This document shows positions 27,011 through 36,012 of a stretch of 54,127 nt of DNA, one piece after another (the stretch's first letter is position 1; every line of letters begins with the position of its first letter). The stretch is taken from positions 1 to 54,127 of the forward strand of contig JAPONS010000061.1 of the NCBI GenBank assembly GCA_026713825.1, given 5' to 3'. The position numbers were made by a program, and so were the translations under genes. The notes under the pieces were generated by a model that worked only from the letters and a program-made list of their open reading frames with translations, had not been told where the DNA came from and did not search any database. This stretch comes from Chloroflexota bacterium. GTDB lineage: Bacteria; Chloroflexota; Dehalococcoidia; Lucifugimonadales; UBA1127.

Positions 27011-27147
27011 CCCGGCCCCCTCTGTGGAGGTGTTGGTGGCTTGCCAGTATACCAGTGTACACGATGGGGTGATGCCTCCGAGAGTGGCATCGGCGAACTT
27101 CCCTTCGCACTCTTCACCCACCCCTTGCGCTGCGGTATGATTCCCCC

Positions 27148-28011
27148 ATGAACACGGACACCCGGTACGCCGACGTCAACGGCATCCGCATAGCCTACGA
27201 GCGCGACGGGAACGGCTTCCCGCTCCTGCTGCTCCACGGCTATCCCGAGACCCGCCGCATGTGGCGTGTTGTGGCGGGCGCTCTCACCGAACGCTTCGAC
27301 GTCGTGAACATGGACCTGCGCGGCTACGGCGAGTCCGATCGCCCCGACGATCCCGAAGGCTACGACAAGCGCAAGATGGGCGAGGATGCCCTCGCCGTGG
27401 CGCGGAGCCTTGGTTGGGAGCGCTTCCTCATTGCCGGCCATGATCGCGGCGGGCGCGCGTCGCGGCGTCTGGCGGCGGACCACCCGGAGGCCCTCGTTGG
27501 CGCATCCCTGCTGGACATCCTCCCGATGGAGTACGTATTCGACCAGGGCAGGGACGGGTACGCTCGACGCTACTGGCACTGGTATTTCTTCCTGCAGCGC
27601 GGCCTCCCCGAGCGGCTCATCAAGCAGGACCCGACTGGTTTCCTCACGCAGCTCTTCCACCGCCGAGGCGAAGTGCTGGACCCGGAGAACGTCGCCCACT
27701 ACATCGAGTCCTTTGCGACGCCCGGCAGCGTCGAGGCCATCCTGTCCGACTACCGCACCGCCTTTGAGGTGGACCGGCCGCGATGGACCGAGGAGGTTGC
27801 CGCGGGCCACAGGATCAAGGTGCCGCTGCAGATCCTCTGGGGCGAACTCGGCAACATCAACGACGAGCCGGCGCTGGACTTGTGGCGAAACGTCGCCGAG
27901 GATGTTCGCGGCACGGTGGTCCCCGGTTCCGGGCACTACATACCGGAGGAGCAACCGGAGCATGTCGTCCGCCTCCTGAACGAGTTTGCTGACGAGCTTG
28001 GGCTGCCGTGA
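27148..28011 (+). CDS. Alpha/beta hydrolase, haloacetate dehalogenase-like
   Basis: 287 aa. The oxyanion motif LLLLHGYPETRRMWR (~residues 27-41) and nucleophile elbow GHDRGGR, with Asp where esterases have Ser, are as in fluoroacetate/haloacetate dehalogenases. ARRYWHWYFFLQ matches the halide-binding His/Trp region of that family, and GSGHYIPEEQP carries the catalytic His. This predicts hydrolytic dehalogenation of a 2-haloacid or a related C-X hydrolysis; epoxide hydrolases share part of the pattern. No Shine-Dalgarno is present. A TATGAT box ends 6 bp before the ATG, suggesting a leaderless transcript. Confidence 0.85.
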   Translation: MNTDTRYADVNGIRIAYERDGNGFPLLLLHGYPETRRMWRVVAGALTERFDVVNMDLRGYGESDRPDDPEGYDKRKMGEDALAVARSLGWERFLIAGHDRGGRASRRLAADHPEALVGASLLDILPMEYVFDQGRDGYARRYWHWYFFLQRGLPERLIKQDPTGFLTQLFHRRGEVLDPENVAHYIESFATPGSVEAILSDYRTAFEVDRPRWTEEVAAGHRIKVPLQILWGELGNINDEPALDLWRNVAEDVRGTVVPGSGHYIPEEQPEHVVRLLNEFADELGLP

Positions 28012-28081
28012 TTCCGTAGTGGAAGCGAGTCTTGCCGCGCGGCGCGGGTGAAGAAATCTGTCGCGGCGGGAGGGAGGGTGT

Positions 28082-28513
28082 ATGGACCACCCGGATTTTG
28101 ATCGAGTAGAGCTGCCGGAGCTTGCCAATTACGTGGCAATGTGGCTCCTCGGCATGCGTGATTGGTGTTCCGCCTGCCACGGCCGCGGCAACGTCGCCGA
28201 CGTCATGGCCCCCGCCGACTCCACGAAGACCGTCCGGTGCGACAAGTGCCTGGGCCGCCGATGGCAGGGCGCCATCGATCTGGAGCGGCTGCTGGTGGCC
28301 CTGACCCACCACCGCAGGAAGATGTCGTTGAGCGTCACGTACAGCCCGCACGGCTACGTTGTTTGGTCGGCGGAGGACACCGATGGCGGCGAATTCGTGC
28401 AGGAAAGCGACCCGCTGCACGCGGCCTATCGGCTCGGCGCAAAGGTCATCGCGAAGCTGGAGGCTGCGGGCACGCTGACGCGCGCGCACCCCTCGGACTA
28501 CATCGACCACTAG
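28082..28513 (+). CDS. Small zinc-knuckle protein
   Basis: 143 aa, not assigned to a family. Two cysteine pairs, CSACHGRGN (~residues 29-37) and CDKCLGRRW (~53-61), resemble half of a DnaJ-type zinc-binding region. The C-terminal half (MSLSVTYSPHGYVVWSAED... AYRLGAKVIAKLE) looks like a small alpha/beta domain. It has a GGGAGGG box. The CxxCxGxG style recalls the zinc part of the CAP-domain protein at 1180-3081, but there is no TM helix or CAP domain. Confidence 0.65.
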   Translation: MDHPDFDRVELPELANYVAMWLLGMRDWCSACHGRGNVADVMAPADSTKTVRCDKCLGRRWQGAIDLERLLVALTHHRRKMSLSVTYSPHGYVVWSAEDTDGGEFVQESDPLHAAYRLGAKVIAKLEAAGTLTRAHPSDYIDH

Positions 28514-28733
28514 GCGATACCCGTCATCACCCGGACTAGGCGCCCTCGCCGAGGAAACAACGAGTTGAGCGCCCATTCGGCCTGCATTTTGGGTCGCTTT
28601 GCGCGCATTCCCTTTGAAGACCCCTCCGAAACTCCCGAATCCGTATTGAGTTGCCGGCTACAGTAAACCCCTCCGGTTGGTTTTTCATAAAGTGACGAAA
28701 ATCACACACTCGTTCACAGGATGAGGGTGAATT

Positions 28734-28753
28734 ATTGTGATAATCGTAACAAT
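28734..28753. promoter_or_regulatory. Possible operator upstream of the lipoprotein promoter
   Basis: ATTGT-N10-ACAAT with an inner GATAATC palindrome, ending 12 bp before the -35 box at 28766. The rest of the 28514-28863 gap holds only the promoter and AT-rich sequence. Confidence 0.35.
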
Positions 28754-28765
28754 ATTGACGAGTTC

Positions 28766-28794
28766 TTGACAGCTGTGGTGTTGATGTGTAGGGT
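28766..28794 (+). promoter_or_regulatory. Promoter of first peptide-binding lipoprotein
   Basis: TTGACA at 28766-28771, 17-bp spacer, TAGGGT at 28789-28794. The architecture is nearly identical to the promoter of the second lipoprotein at 30834-30862. Confidence 0.65.
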
Positions 28795-28863
28795 ATCGTG
28801 AAAATGAGTTGCGCCGGGAGCGGTTCCCTATGCGCATGGGTTCACGGATTGAGGGAGGATGCC

Positions 28864-30645
28864 ATGAATAGGCGATACCACCCCACCCTTCTGACCCTTT
28901 TCGTCTGCATGCTGGCCGCTGCGTTGGTCTTTTCCGCGTGCGGCGGCGACGATGAAGGCGCCGCAGCCCCCGACGGTGACGGTGGCGTTACGCAACCTGA
29001 CACCGGCGCCGTTTCGCCCACCGCCGAGCCCGGCGCCACCACCACGGATCCCGCTCCGGTCGAAGCCACGGGTGACCCCGTGGCGAAACGACTCATCATC
29101 TCCACGGCTGCCCCGACGACGGAGTCAAGCAACCCATGGCGCTATGAAAGCCCTCGCGGCCCGTGGTTCTTCGCGGCCACGCACGAATCGCTCATCGGCG
29201 CCGACGCTGACACGGGCGAGCACGTGCCGCAGCTCGCCGAGTCATGGACTATTGAGCCGGACGGCAGGTCCGTGCGCTGGAAGCTGCGTGAGAACATCCG
29301 GTTCCACGGCGACAACGGCGTGTTCACTTCCGCCGACCTGGTGGCGATGCTTGAAAACGCCACCGCGGACGACTCCACGCACAGCCACCGGACGCAGTAC
29401 CGCGCAGTCACCCCTGATGTGATCAGCGACTACGAAATTGTCTACCGCATTGAGAGGACCAACCCGGAGATTCTGAACAACACATCGTCCTGGAACGTCA
29501 TCTCCGGTGAGCCGTACAGCTCCAAGGACATGGCGTCGCTCGGCGGCAATCCTGACCTGACCATGCGCCCGCCGGCGGGCACGGGCGCGTACCAGTTCGT
29601 GGAGCGCGCCCAGGGTGTCAACTTCATTGTCGAGCGAGTGCCGTACGAGCATTGGCGCTACCAACCCGATTGGGAGGAAATAGAGTTCCGTTTCAGCAAT
29701 GAGGCGTCAACCCGGTTGGCCTCTCTGCTGACGGACGAGATTCACGTGACCGTGCTTCCGCTGGACCTGCAGCAGCAGGCGGAGGAAGCCGGCATGGGCG
29801 TCGCCACCGGGCAGGTGCTCACGCGGGAACGGTCAGGAATGTTCCAGGGGCCGATCCTCGACAAGAACTACGCAGACTACGAAGCGCAGGGAACTCCTTG
29901 CGGCTACGCCAACTGTGACGATGCTCTTCTGGACGTCCGCGTACGAAAAGCCCTCGCCAAGGCCGTCGATCGCGGCGCCATGAATGAGGCCTTCTTCGGC
30001 GGCAGGGGCGTCGAGGTCCACAACCCGCACTTCGTGCCCACCAGGTCCTACTGGAACCCTGAGTGGGACGCCAGATTCGATGAGGAATACGGGTACAACC
30101 CGGAGGCCGCCATGGCGTTGTTGGCCGAGGCCGGCTACGGCCCCAACAATCCCCTGCAATTGCAGGTTGACGTGACGGGTTCCAGCGGACTTCCTGAGAA
30201 GCAGGACGTCATGGAAGCGATGGCCGGGTACTTCAACGACATCGGCATCAAGACCGAGCTTGACGTCCGGGACCCCACCATCACCAGGGCCGCGTCCCGG
30301 CGTTTCGACTTCGGCAACCGGATCATCTACATGACCAGCAACATCGTCGACCTCCAGGCCTTCCGCGTCCACCACTGTTCATGTGAATCGCCGCGCAGCG
30401 GCTTCGAGTTGAAGGAGCTGGACGAAACGATTGCCTACCACCGGTCGGTAATCGAGACCGAAGAGGTGTTCCGCCGCTTGAGGGAAACCGGAGACATCAC
30501 CTTCGACCTCCACATCGCAATCCCGATTGTGTGGAGGCCCGAGCAACTGCTCTACAACCCCAATGTTGTCGCTTCCTACGAATGGTCAGGGGTGCCTCTG
30601 GGGACGGTCAGCCACTTTGAGCGCTTCATAGCGGTCAGGAAGTAG
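28864..30645 (+). CDS. ABC transporter substrate-binding lipoprotein (family 5)
   Basis: 593 aa. A lipoprotein signal peptide ends in LVFSAC (lipidated Cys26), followed by an acidic, Pro/Thr-rich linker to ~75. The rest is SBP_bac_5: LAESWTIEPDGRSVRWKLREN with FHGDNGVFTSADL near the N-lobe, VRKALAKAVDRGAMNEAFF and GYNPEAAMALLAEAGY in the C-lobe. It would capture oligopeptides or similar solutes outside the membrane. No permease or ATPase genes are adjacent. ATG 28864 has GGGAGG 5 bp upstream; the frame runs upstream to 28798 but lacks a box. Paralogue of 30946-32802. Confidence 0.92.
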   Translation: MNRRYHPTLLTLFVCMLAAALVFSACGGDDEGAAAPDGDGGVTQPDTGAVSPTAEPGATTTDPAPVEATGDPVAKRLIISTAAPTTESSNPWRYESPRGPWFFAATHESLIGADADTGEHVPQLAESWTIEPDGRSVRWKLRENIRFHGDNGVFTSADLVAMLENATADDSTHSHRTQYRAVTPDVISDYEIVYRIERTNPEILNNTSSWNVISGEPYSSKDMASLGGNPDLTMRPPAGTGAYQFVERAQGVNFIVERVPYEHWRYQPDWEEIEFRFSNEASTRLASLLTDEIHVTVLPLDLQQQAEEAGMGVATGQVLTRERSGMFQGPILDKNYADYEAQGTPCGYANCDDALLDVRVRKALAKAVDRGAMNEAFFGGRGVEVHNPHFVPTRSYWNPEWDARFDEEYGYNPEAAMALLAEAGYGPNNPLQLQVDVTGSSGLPEKQDVMEAMAGYFNDIGIKTELDVRDPTITRAASRRFDFGNRIIYMTSNIVDLQAFRVHHCSCESPRSGFELKELDETIAYHRSVIETEEVFRRLRETGDITFDLHIAIPIVWRPEQLLYNPNVVASYEWSGVPLGTVSHFERFIAVRK

Positions 30646-30663
30646 ATTCCCAAACACAACTGC

Positions 30664-30711
30664 ACAGGAAAGAAGGGGGCTTCCCGCTGATGGGAGGCCC
30701 CCCTTTCCTGT
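30664..30711 (+). terminator. Terminator after first lipoprotein gene
   Basis: A long stem: ACAGGAAAG plus GGGGGCTTCCC pair with GGGAGGCCCCC plus CTTTCCTGT around a GCTGAT loop, 19 bp after the stop codon. Confidence 0.75.
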
Positions 30712-30833
30712 GGACTCCACCTGTGCGCCGCCAACCGTTCGCAAGGAATCGGGGCGATGACGCTGCACGCCGGGAACCTATTGTTTGAAGATTGCGTTAA
30801 AAAATGAAAGTCTTGAGAAAGGAGGCACAAGTA

Positions 30834-30862
30834 TTGACAAGCATATAGCTGTAGTGTAGCGT
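30834..30862 (+). promoter_or_regulatory. Promoter of second peptide-binding lipoprotein
   Basis: TTGACA at 30834-30839, 17-bp spacer, TAGCGT at 30857-30862, followed by a T-run. Same spacing and similar -10 as the upstream paralogue, so the pair was likely duplicated with its control region. Confidence 0.65.
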
Positions 30863-30945
30863 TTTTTGGGTTAAGGGCGGCAGACCCCTGTAGTGTGCCG
30901 TCAATACTGTCCACACGGACAAGACATTGTGAGGGGGGTATCCAC

Positions 30946-32802
30946 ATGAGGCGTTTCTATCGTGGCGGGTTCGCCACACTTGTGTTGTTGCTGAGCATGT
31001 TGCTTGTCTTTGCAGCGTGCGGCGGCGACGATGAAGATACCGGCAGTGGGGCGAGCACGCCGGCTGACCCGGTAGTTGTACCAACGGTCGCTGACACCGG
31101 CAGCATCAGTTCGTTGCCAACTGCGGTGCCGTCCGACACCTCGTCGTCCTCAGGTTCTTCGGACACGAGCGCGCCCGCGCCGGAACCCACGGCCGCGATG
31201 ATGGAGGACAAGGAGCCGGTGGTGGAACGGCTGGTTCTTGCAGACGGTCCGCCCTCAGAAGAGACCAACAATCCTTGGGGCTTTGAGAGCCCGCGTGGCC
31301 CGTACTTCATGAACGCCATCTACGACTCCCTGATCGCGGTCGACCCGCTGGACGGCTCCTTCCTCCCCGGCTTGGCCGAGGAGTTCAGCGTGGAGCCTGA
31401 CGGCACGTCCATCCGGTTGAAGCTGCGCCAGGGCGTCCAGTTCCACGGAGGCAACGGCGAGTTCACAGCCGCAGACGTTGTTGCGACCCACATTCAGCAA
31501 ACGCGTGATGATGCCGACCACACCCACCGGTCCCAGTACCGTGCGGTCGAACCTATCGTGATAAATGACTACGAGGTAGTGCTTAAGACAGACCAGCCCA
31601 ACCCGGAGTTGGTGCCAAACCTGTCAGAGCGGAACGTGATCTCCTTTGAGATCTTAAGCGGCAAGGACATGGAGGCCCTGGGTGGCCTAATCATTCCGGG
31701 CGACACACCCACCCTGGCCGACCGGCTCCCGGCCGGCACGGGCCCCTATGAGTTCGTGGAGCGCGAGCAGAGCGTCAGATTCGTGATGCAGGCAAGCGGC
31801 ATCGAGCACTGGCGCTACCAGCCGCAGTTCCCGGAGATTGAGTACCGGTTCATCGGTGAGGCTTCTACGAAGTTGGCGGGCGTTGTCACCGGTGAGATCC
31901 ACATGGCCCAGTTCCCGCAGGACCTCAAGGAACAGGCGGTTGGCCAGGGCATGGCCATCGCTCGCTCCCTGACCCTTGCACGGGAGCGCGCGCTCTTTGT
32001 GAACCATCACGTATTCGACAAGTCGTATTCCAACTACGAGACTCAGAACACTGCTTGTGGCTTCGTCCACTGCGACCAAGCCTTCCGTGACGTCCGGGTG
32101 CGCCGAGCAATGAGCAAGGCCATCAACAGGGACGAGATCAATGACGTATACTACGGCGGTCAGGGCACAGAAGTGCACAACCCGCACTTGGTGCCGACCG
32201 CCAGCTACTGGAACCCCGAGTGGGACCGGGACTTCGAGTCTGAGTACGGCTACGACCCGGTTGCTGCCCGCCAGCTGCTGGCTGACGCCGGCTACGGCCC
32301 GAACAACCCGCTGGAAGTGCTGATTGACGGCACGCCCAGCAGCGGTGTCGCTGAGAAGGCTGACCAGGCGGAGACGATCCTGGGCTACTTCCAGGACATC
32401 GGCATTAAGGCCGCTCTCGACCAGCGCGACGCCGCCACCACCCGGGCAATCGCAAGGTCATTTGGTGAGACCAATCGCATCACTTTCATGACCTCGAACA
32501 TCTACGAGACCCAGGCCTTCCGGGTGCACCACCACTCCGGCACCACGCCGCGCGGCGGCCCGGAGTTTGAGGGGTTGGAAGAGGCAATTACTGCCCAACG
32601 GTCCACGGTGAACCCGGTGCTGGCGCTCGACGGCCTCCGCAACGTGGGTGACGTCTCGTTCCCGCTGCACATCGCTGTCCCCATGTTCTGGGCGCCTGAC
32701 GACATCGTATACAACCCGACTGTCGTGGCGTCCTACGAGCGGTCTGGAGTCCCATTGGGCGTGTTCCACAGCATTCAGCAGATCATCCCGGTCTACAAGT
32801 AG
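30946..32802 (+). CDS. ABC transporter substrate-binding lipoprotein (family 5), paralogue
   Basis: 618 aa. Signal peptide with lipobox VFAAC (Cys25), then a Ser/Pro/Ala-rich linker to ~100. The SBP_bac_5 lobes follow the same order as 28864-30645 and share many blocks (PWGFESPRGP, FHGGNGEFTAADV, VRVRRAMSKAINRDEIND, GYDPVAARQLLADAGYGPNNPLE). Extracellular solute capture for an ABC importer encoded elsewhere. ATG 30946 has a GAGGGGGG box. The two proteins differ throughout, so this is an old duplication with likely different specificity. Confidence 0.92.
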   Translation: MRRFYRGGFATLVLLLSMLLVFAACGGDDEDTGSGASTPADPVVVPTVADTGSISSLPTAVPSDTSSSSGSSDTSAPAPEPTAAMMEDKEPVVERLVLADGPPSEETNNPWGFESPRGPYFMNAIYDSLIAVDPLDGSFLPGLAEEFSVEPDGTSIRLKLRQGVQFHGGNGEFTAADVVATHIQQTRDDADHTHRSQYRAVEPIVINDYEVVLKTDQPNPELVPNLSERNVISFEILSGKDMEALGGLIIPGDTPTLADRLPAGTGPYEFVEREQSVRFVMQASGIEHWRYQPQFPEIEYRFIGEASTKLAGVVTGEIHMAQFPQDLKEQAVGQGMAIARSLTLARERALFVNHHVFDKSYSNYETQNTACGFVHCDQAFRDVRVRRAMSKAINRDEINDVYYGGQGTEVHNPHLVPTASYWNPEWDRDFESEYGYDPVAARQLLADAGYGPNNPLEVLIDGTPSSGVAEKADQAETILGYFQDIGIKAALDQRDAATTRAIARSFGETNRITFMTSNIYETQAFRVHHHSGTTPRGGPEFEGLEEAITAQRSTVNPVLALDGLRNVGDVSFPLHIAVPMFWAPDDIVYNPTVVASYERSGVPLGVFHSIQQIIPVYK

Positions 32803-32848
32803 ACGCGTTCTCCAAGGAGAGCGTTGGGATAGCTGACAGAGGCTAAAG

Positions 32849-32880
32849 GAAGCCCCCGGCCCGTCTGGGCCGGGGGCTTC
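32849..32880 (+). terminator. Strong rho-independent terminator
   Basis: A perfect 14-bp stem GAAGCCCCCGGCCC / GGGCCGGGGGCTTC with a GTCT loop, followed by TCTTTC, 47 bp after the second lipoprotein stop. The rest of the 32803-33265 gap holds palindrome copies (33073-33144) and a REP-like fragment near 33192. Confidence 0.85.
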
Positions 32881-33072
32881 TCTTTCAATGCGCCGCCCTG
32901 CATCGTCATGCCGGCGAACCGCCTGCTCTGTGCCTTGATACGGGGCAGGTATCCGGCAGCGCCAAGGCAACACCCTAATGCCGCGCCGCGAGACCCCCTG
33001 CCATTTCCCTCTTGCGCTACTGCAGCATACCTCCTTACCTTACCCCCATGGGTTCTTCATGCTGCGACAACG

Positions 33073-33144
33073 TGAATTGTTCCTCCGTACCCACGGTGAC
33101 GGAAAGCTCCGCAAATATCCGTGAATTGTTACGAAAAACAATTC
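33073..33144. repeat. Palindromic repeats, locus B
   Basis: Two units: GAATTGTTCC at 33073 and a perfect hairpin GAATTGTT (33123-33130) / AACAATTC (33137-33144) with loop ACGAAA, continuing as AACAATTCATATG. The second matches the first unit of locus C (AACAATTCATAGCTG) closely. A third weak copy may start near 33172. Confidence 0.6.
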
Positions 33145-33265
33145 ATATGCAAAGACGGCAATTTTGGATAGGAATTGATTTCCATATAGAGGGTTGTTCG
33201 TCCTGAGGGACACCGAGGGGCAAGCCCTCGCCCATGTAGGTGCAGGCGTGCGCAATATGGCCGGG

Positions 33266-33625
33266 CTAGGACTCCTTGGCCGTGAGGGGCTTGAAGAAGC
33301 TGTGCAGGAATGAGTGCGTGTGCGCCCATGCATGGGCGCGCTTGAGGCCCGCGCTGGGGATGATTTCGCCGGCATTGGTGATCTTGACGGCCTGGTGCCG
33401 CGGCCCCGGTGACAGCGGCGCGATGGCAGGAAACTCGACCTCGCAGCCGAGGCCGTTCAGGAAGCTCTTCAGCCCGTCATAGCCCTTGGTCGACATGTTC
33501 GGCGCGACGTAGATGAAGAACTCGCTGGAGCCGTCCACCTCGTCGAAGTGCTCGCTGCCGTTGCCGCCCATGCGCTGGCGGCGCGCCTTCCTGTCGTACC
33601 CGGGGCCCCTGGCGTCGAGGGTCAC
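33266..33625 (-). CDS. Hypothetical protein
   Basis: 119 aa of unrecognised family. It starts at GTG 33625, 4 bp after a strong AAGGAGG box, which makes it a likely real gene. The sequence is soluble, with a basic N-terminus, a central GSSEFFIYVAPNMSTKGYD segment, LKSFLNGLGCEVEFPAIAP and a His-rich end (KRAHAWAHTHSFLHSFF). No TM helix or known motif. It shares its strand with the GNAT gene upstream (92 bp gap). Confidence 0.55.
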   Translation of the reverse strand: MTLDARGPGYDRKARRQRMGGNGSEHFDEVDGSSEFFIYVAPNMSTKGYDGLKSFLNGLGCEVEFPAIAPLSPGPRHQAVKITNAGEIIPSAGLKRAHAWAHTHSFLHSFFKPLTAKES

Positions 33626-33697
33626 GTTGCCTCCTTGCTGTGGCAATGCCTGGATTCTACCGTCGCGTCGATGGCCGTTCAACAGTCTGGATGCTGC

Positions 33698-33729
33698 CGT
33701 TCGTCCTTCGATTTCCCTCAGGGCGAACG
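33698..33729. repeat. REP-like inverted repeat
   Basis: CGTTCGTCCT and AGGGCGAACG flank TCGATTTCCCTC. Nearly the same 32 bp recurs at 38894-38925. The stop codon and last codons of the GNAT gene (ends at 33718) lie inside this repeat. Confidence 0.65.
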
Positions 33730-34173
33730 GGCGGGCGGTGCGAGACGCTTCCGCATCATGATGTGCTCGATGCCGGCTTCCTCGAAGGGCTCACCCTCCT
33801 CCGCGTAGCCGTGCGTGAGGTAGAAGGCCGTCACGTAGCGCTGCGCGTGGAGGGTGACTTCGACGGCCCCCACGGCGGCGGCAGCATCCTCCAGGAAGTG
33901 CAGCACCCGCCCGCCGATGCCCTGCCGGCGGACGTCGGCGCGGACGGCCATGCGGCCTACACGGGCCTCGCCGCCGTCGAGCATCGCGAACCGCCCCGTG
34001 CCGACGGCCGCGCCTTCCGCCCACGCCAGCGCCAGGCAGGCCGTCTCGTCGAGCTCGTCGCTCTCCAGCTTCGGCGGCACGCCCTGCTCCTCCACGAACA
34101 CCTGCCAGCGCAGGGCATGCAGGGCGTCGAGGTCCTCGGGGGTGGCGGCACGCCGCACGTCGACTTCCGGCAC
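33718..34173 (-). CDS. GNAT family N-acetyltransferase (ElaA-like)
   Basis: 151 aa. LRWQVFVEEQGVPPKLESDELD is the N-terminal pattern of the ElaA/YjcF-like group; VGRMAVRADVRRQGIGGRVL is the acetyl-CoA-binding motif A; TLHAQRYVTAFYLTHGY closes the domain. The start at GTG 34173 has GGAGG 6 bp upstream. The last codons fall in a REP-like element, so the C-terminus may have been altered by it. Substrate unknown. Confidence 0.87.
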   Translation of the reverse strand: MPEVDVRRAATPEDLDALHALRWQVFVEEQGVPPKLESDELDETACLALAWAEGAAVGTGRFAMLDGGEARVGRMAVRADVRRQGIGGRVLHFLEDAAAAVGAVEVTLHAQRYVTAFYLTHGYAEEGEPFEEAGIEHIMMRKRLAPPARSP

Positions 34174-34299
34174 CGTTGGCCTCCATGAATTAGTACAGCC
34201 ATCGTAGCGGAGGGGGCGGCTGTGGGCAACGCTTCGCGCTGGCCCGCGCACCGCCCGTCGACTATCATGGCGCCACGACAGGTGCGGAAGGGAGCAGAC

Positions 34300-35277
34300 A
34301 TGGCGGACGTGAAGATACGGCTCGGGTTCGGCATTGGCGCGTGGCCCTTCGGGGAACGCACCGCCGGACGCTTCTTCCACTTCGTCGACCGGTGCGAGGA
34401 GTGGGGCGTGGACTCGCTCTGGTTCAGCGACCGCATCGTCGGGTCGGGCGGCACGCTGGAGCCGGTGGTCACCATGGCGGCGCTGAGCGGCCGCAAGGGG
34501 ATGATGAAGTTCGGCACCAACGCGCTGATCATGTCCGTCCGCCATCCCGTGCTCATGGCCAAGGAACTCGCGACCCTCGACTTCCTCTCCGAGGGCCGTC
34601 TTCTGCTCGTGGCAGGCCTCGGAGGCGAGGACCCGCTGGAGTACGAGGCGCTCGGCGCGAGCAAGCCGCAGCGCGCCCGCCGCACCGACGAGGCGCTGGA
34701 GGCGCTGCGGCTGCTGTGGTCGCAGGACAAGGCTTCCTTCGAGGGGCGCTACTACAGCTTTACGGATTTGACCGTGACGCCGAGGCCCGTGCAGCAGCCC
34801 GGCCCGCCCATCTGGATCGGCGGGCGGAGCGACGCCGCGATGCGCCGCACCGGCCGCCTCGGCGACGGCTGGCTGCCCTCCGCCATCACGCCGGGGGAGT
34901 GCGCGGTCGGCATCGCGGCCATCAACGGCTACGCCGCCGAGGCGGGCCGCGAGATCCCCGGCGACCACTTCGGCGTGTCCATTACGTGCGCCGTCGCGGA
35001 ATCGCCGGAGGAGGCGCGGGAGCTGACGGCCTCGGCGCTGCCACGCCGCCGCGACGACGTGGCGCTCGAGGACTACTCGGCGATGGGCACGCCGGAGCAG
35101 ATCATCGCCAAGCTGCGAGAGTATGTGGACGCGGGCATCACCAAGTTCGTGCTGCGGCCGCCGGGACCGCCGAACGTATGGATGCGGCAGGCGGATCTGC
35201 TCGCCCGCGAGGTCATCGCGCCGATGCAGACGCCGTTCAGCGAGTCCGAGGTGCGGGAGCGGATGGGCGCGCGGTAG
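34300..35277 (+). CDS. LLM-class (luciferase-like) oxidoreductase, probably F420-dependent
   Basis: 325 aa TIM-barrel. LGFGIGAWPFGERTAGR at the N-terminus, WGVDSLWFSDRIVG, FGTNALIMSVRHPVLMAKELATLD and a FLSEGRLLLVAGLGG block are typical of the bacterial luciferase-like F420/FMN families. WIGGRSDAAMRRTGRLGDGWLPS marks the C-terminal cofactor-binding part. Start ATG 34300 with an AAGGGAG box; in-frame codons back to 34222 have none. It could be an F420-dependent dehydrogenase or an FMN monooxygenase. Substrate unknown. Confidence 0.88.
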   Translation: MADVKIRLGFGIGAWPFGERTAGRFFHFVDRCEEWGVDSLWFSDRIVGSGGTLEPVVTMAALSGRKGMMKFGTNALIMSVRHPVLMAKELATLDFLSEGRLLLVAGLGGEDPLEYEALGASKPQRARRTDEALEALRLLWSQDKASFEGRYYSFTDLTVTPRPVQQPGPPIWIGGRSDAAMRRTGRLGDGWLPSAITPGECAVGIAAINGYAAEAGREIPGDHFGVSITCAVAESPEEARELTASALPRRRDDVALEDYSAMGTPEQIIAKLREYVDAGITKFVLRPPGPPNVWMRQADLLAREVIAPMQTPFSESEVRERMGAR

Positions 35278-35284
35278 TCGGGCG

Positions 35285-35995
35285 TCAGTCCTCTATCTGG
35301 ATACGCAGGCGCTTGTTGATGCGGCCTTTGCTCTCATGGCCGACGATGCGGATGCGGCCGACATCACGGGTGTTGGCGAGGTGGGTGCCGCCGTCGGCCT
35401 GCAGGTCGAGGCCTTCGATCTCCACGACGCGCACTTCCTCGATGCCCGCCGGCAGCAGGTTGATCTTGGTGCGGATGAGGTCGGGGATGGACATCGCCTC
35501 GTCGCGCGGGAGGATACGTTGCGTGATGGGCCGGCCCTCGGCGACCTCTTTGTTGACGAGCTCCTCAACCTCTTCGGCGAACGTTGCCGTCATGTGCTCG
35601 AACTCGAAGTCCATGCGCGCGGCGAGGGGCTGCATGTCGCCGCCGGTGACCTGCGCGCCGTAGTCCCGCCAGATGACGCCGCACAACACGTGCAGCGCCG
35701 TGTGCGTCCGCATGAGGTTGTGCCGCCGCTCCCAGTCGATGACGCCCGTTACAGCGTCGCCGACGGCAGGTGTGCCGCCTTCGAGCTGGTGCACGACTGC
35801 GCCGTCCTTACGCTCAACCTTCGTGACCCGCCACGTGTGCCCGCCGGCCGACAGCGTTCCGACGTCGTTGGGTTGGCCGCCGCCGCCGGGGTAGAAGGCG
35901 GTGCGGTCCAGCACCACGCCGTCGTCACGCACCTCGGTGACCGTGGCCTCAAAGGTCTGGATGTAGCTGTCCTGGTGGTAGAGCGCTTCCGTCAC
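35285..35995 (-). CDS. Alanyl-tRNA editing protein (AlaX-like)
   Basis: 236 aa. It matches the editing domain of alanyl-tRNA synthetase: YHQDSYIQTFEATVTEV, the substrate loop TAFYPGGGGQPND, the zinc HxxxH in MRTHTALHVL and ADGGTHLANTRDVG near the C-terminus. It would hydrolyse Ser-tRNA(Ala) or Gly-tRNA(Ala) in trans. The start is GTG 35995 with GGAGGG 5 bp upstream. It lies 17 bp after manC on the same strand, so probably co-transcribed. Confidence 0.9.
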   Translation of the reverse strand: MTEALYHQDSYIQTFEATVTEVRDDGVVLDRTAFYPGGGGQPNDVGTLSAGGHTWRVTKVERKDGAVVHQLEGGTPAVGDAVTGVIDWERRHNLMRTHTALHVLCGVIWRDYGAQVTGGDMQPLAARMDFEFEHMTATFAEEVEELVNKEVAEGRPITQRILPRDEAMSIPDLIRTKINLLPAGIEEVRVVEIEGLDLQADGGTHLANTRDVGRIRIVGHESKGRINKRLRIQIED

Positions 35996-36012
35996 GCGTC
36001 CCTCCGTCGCGA

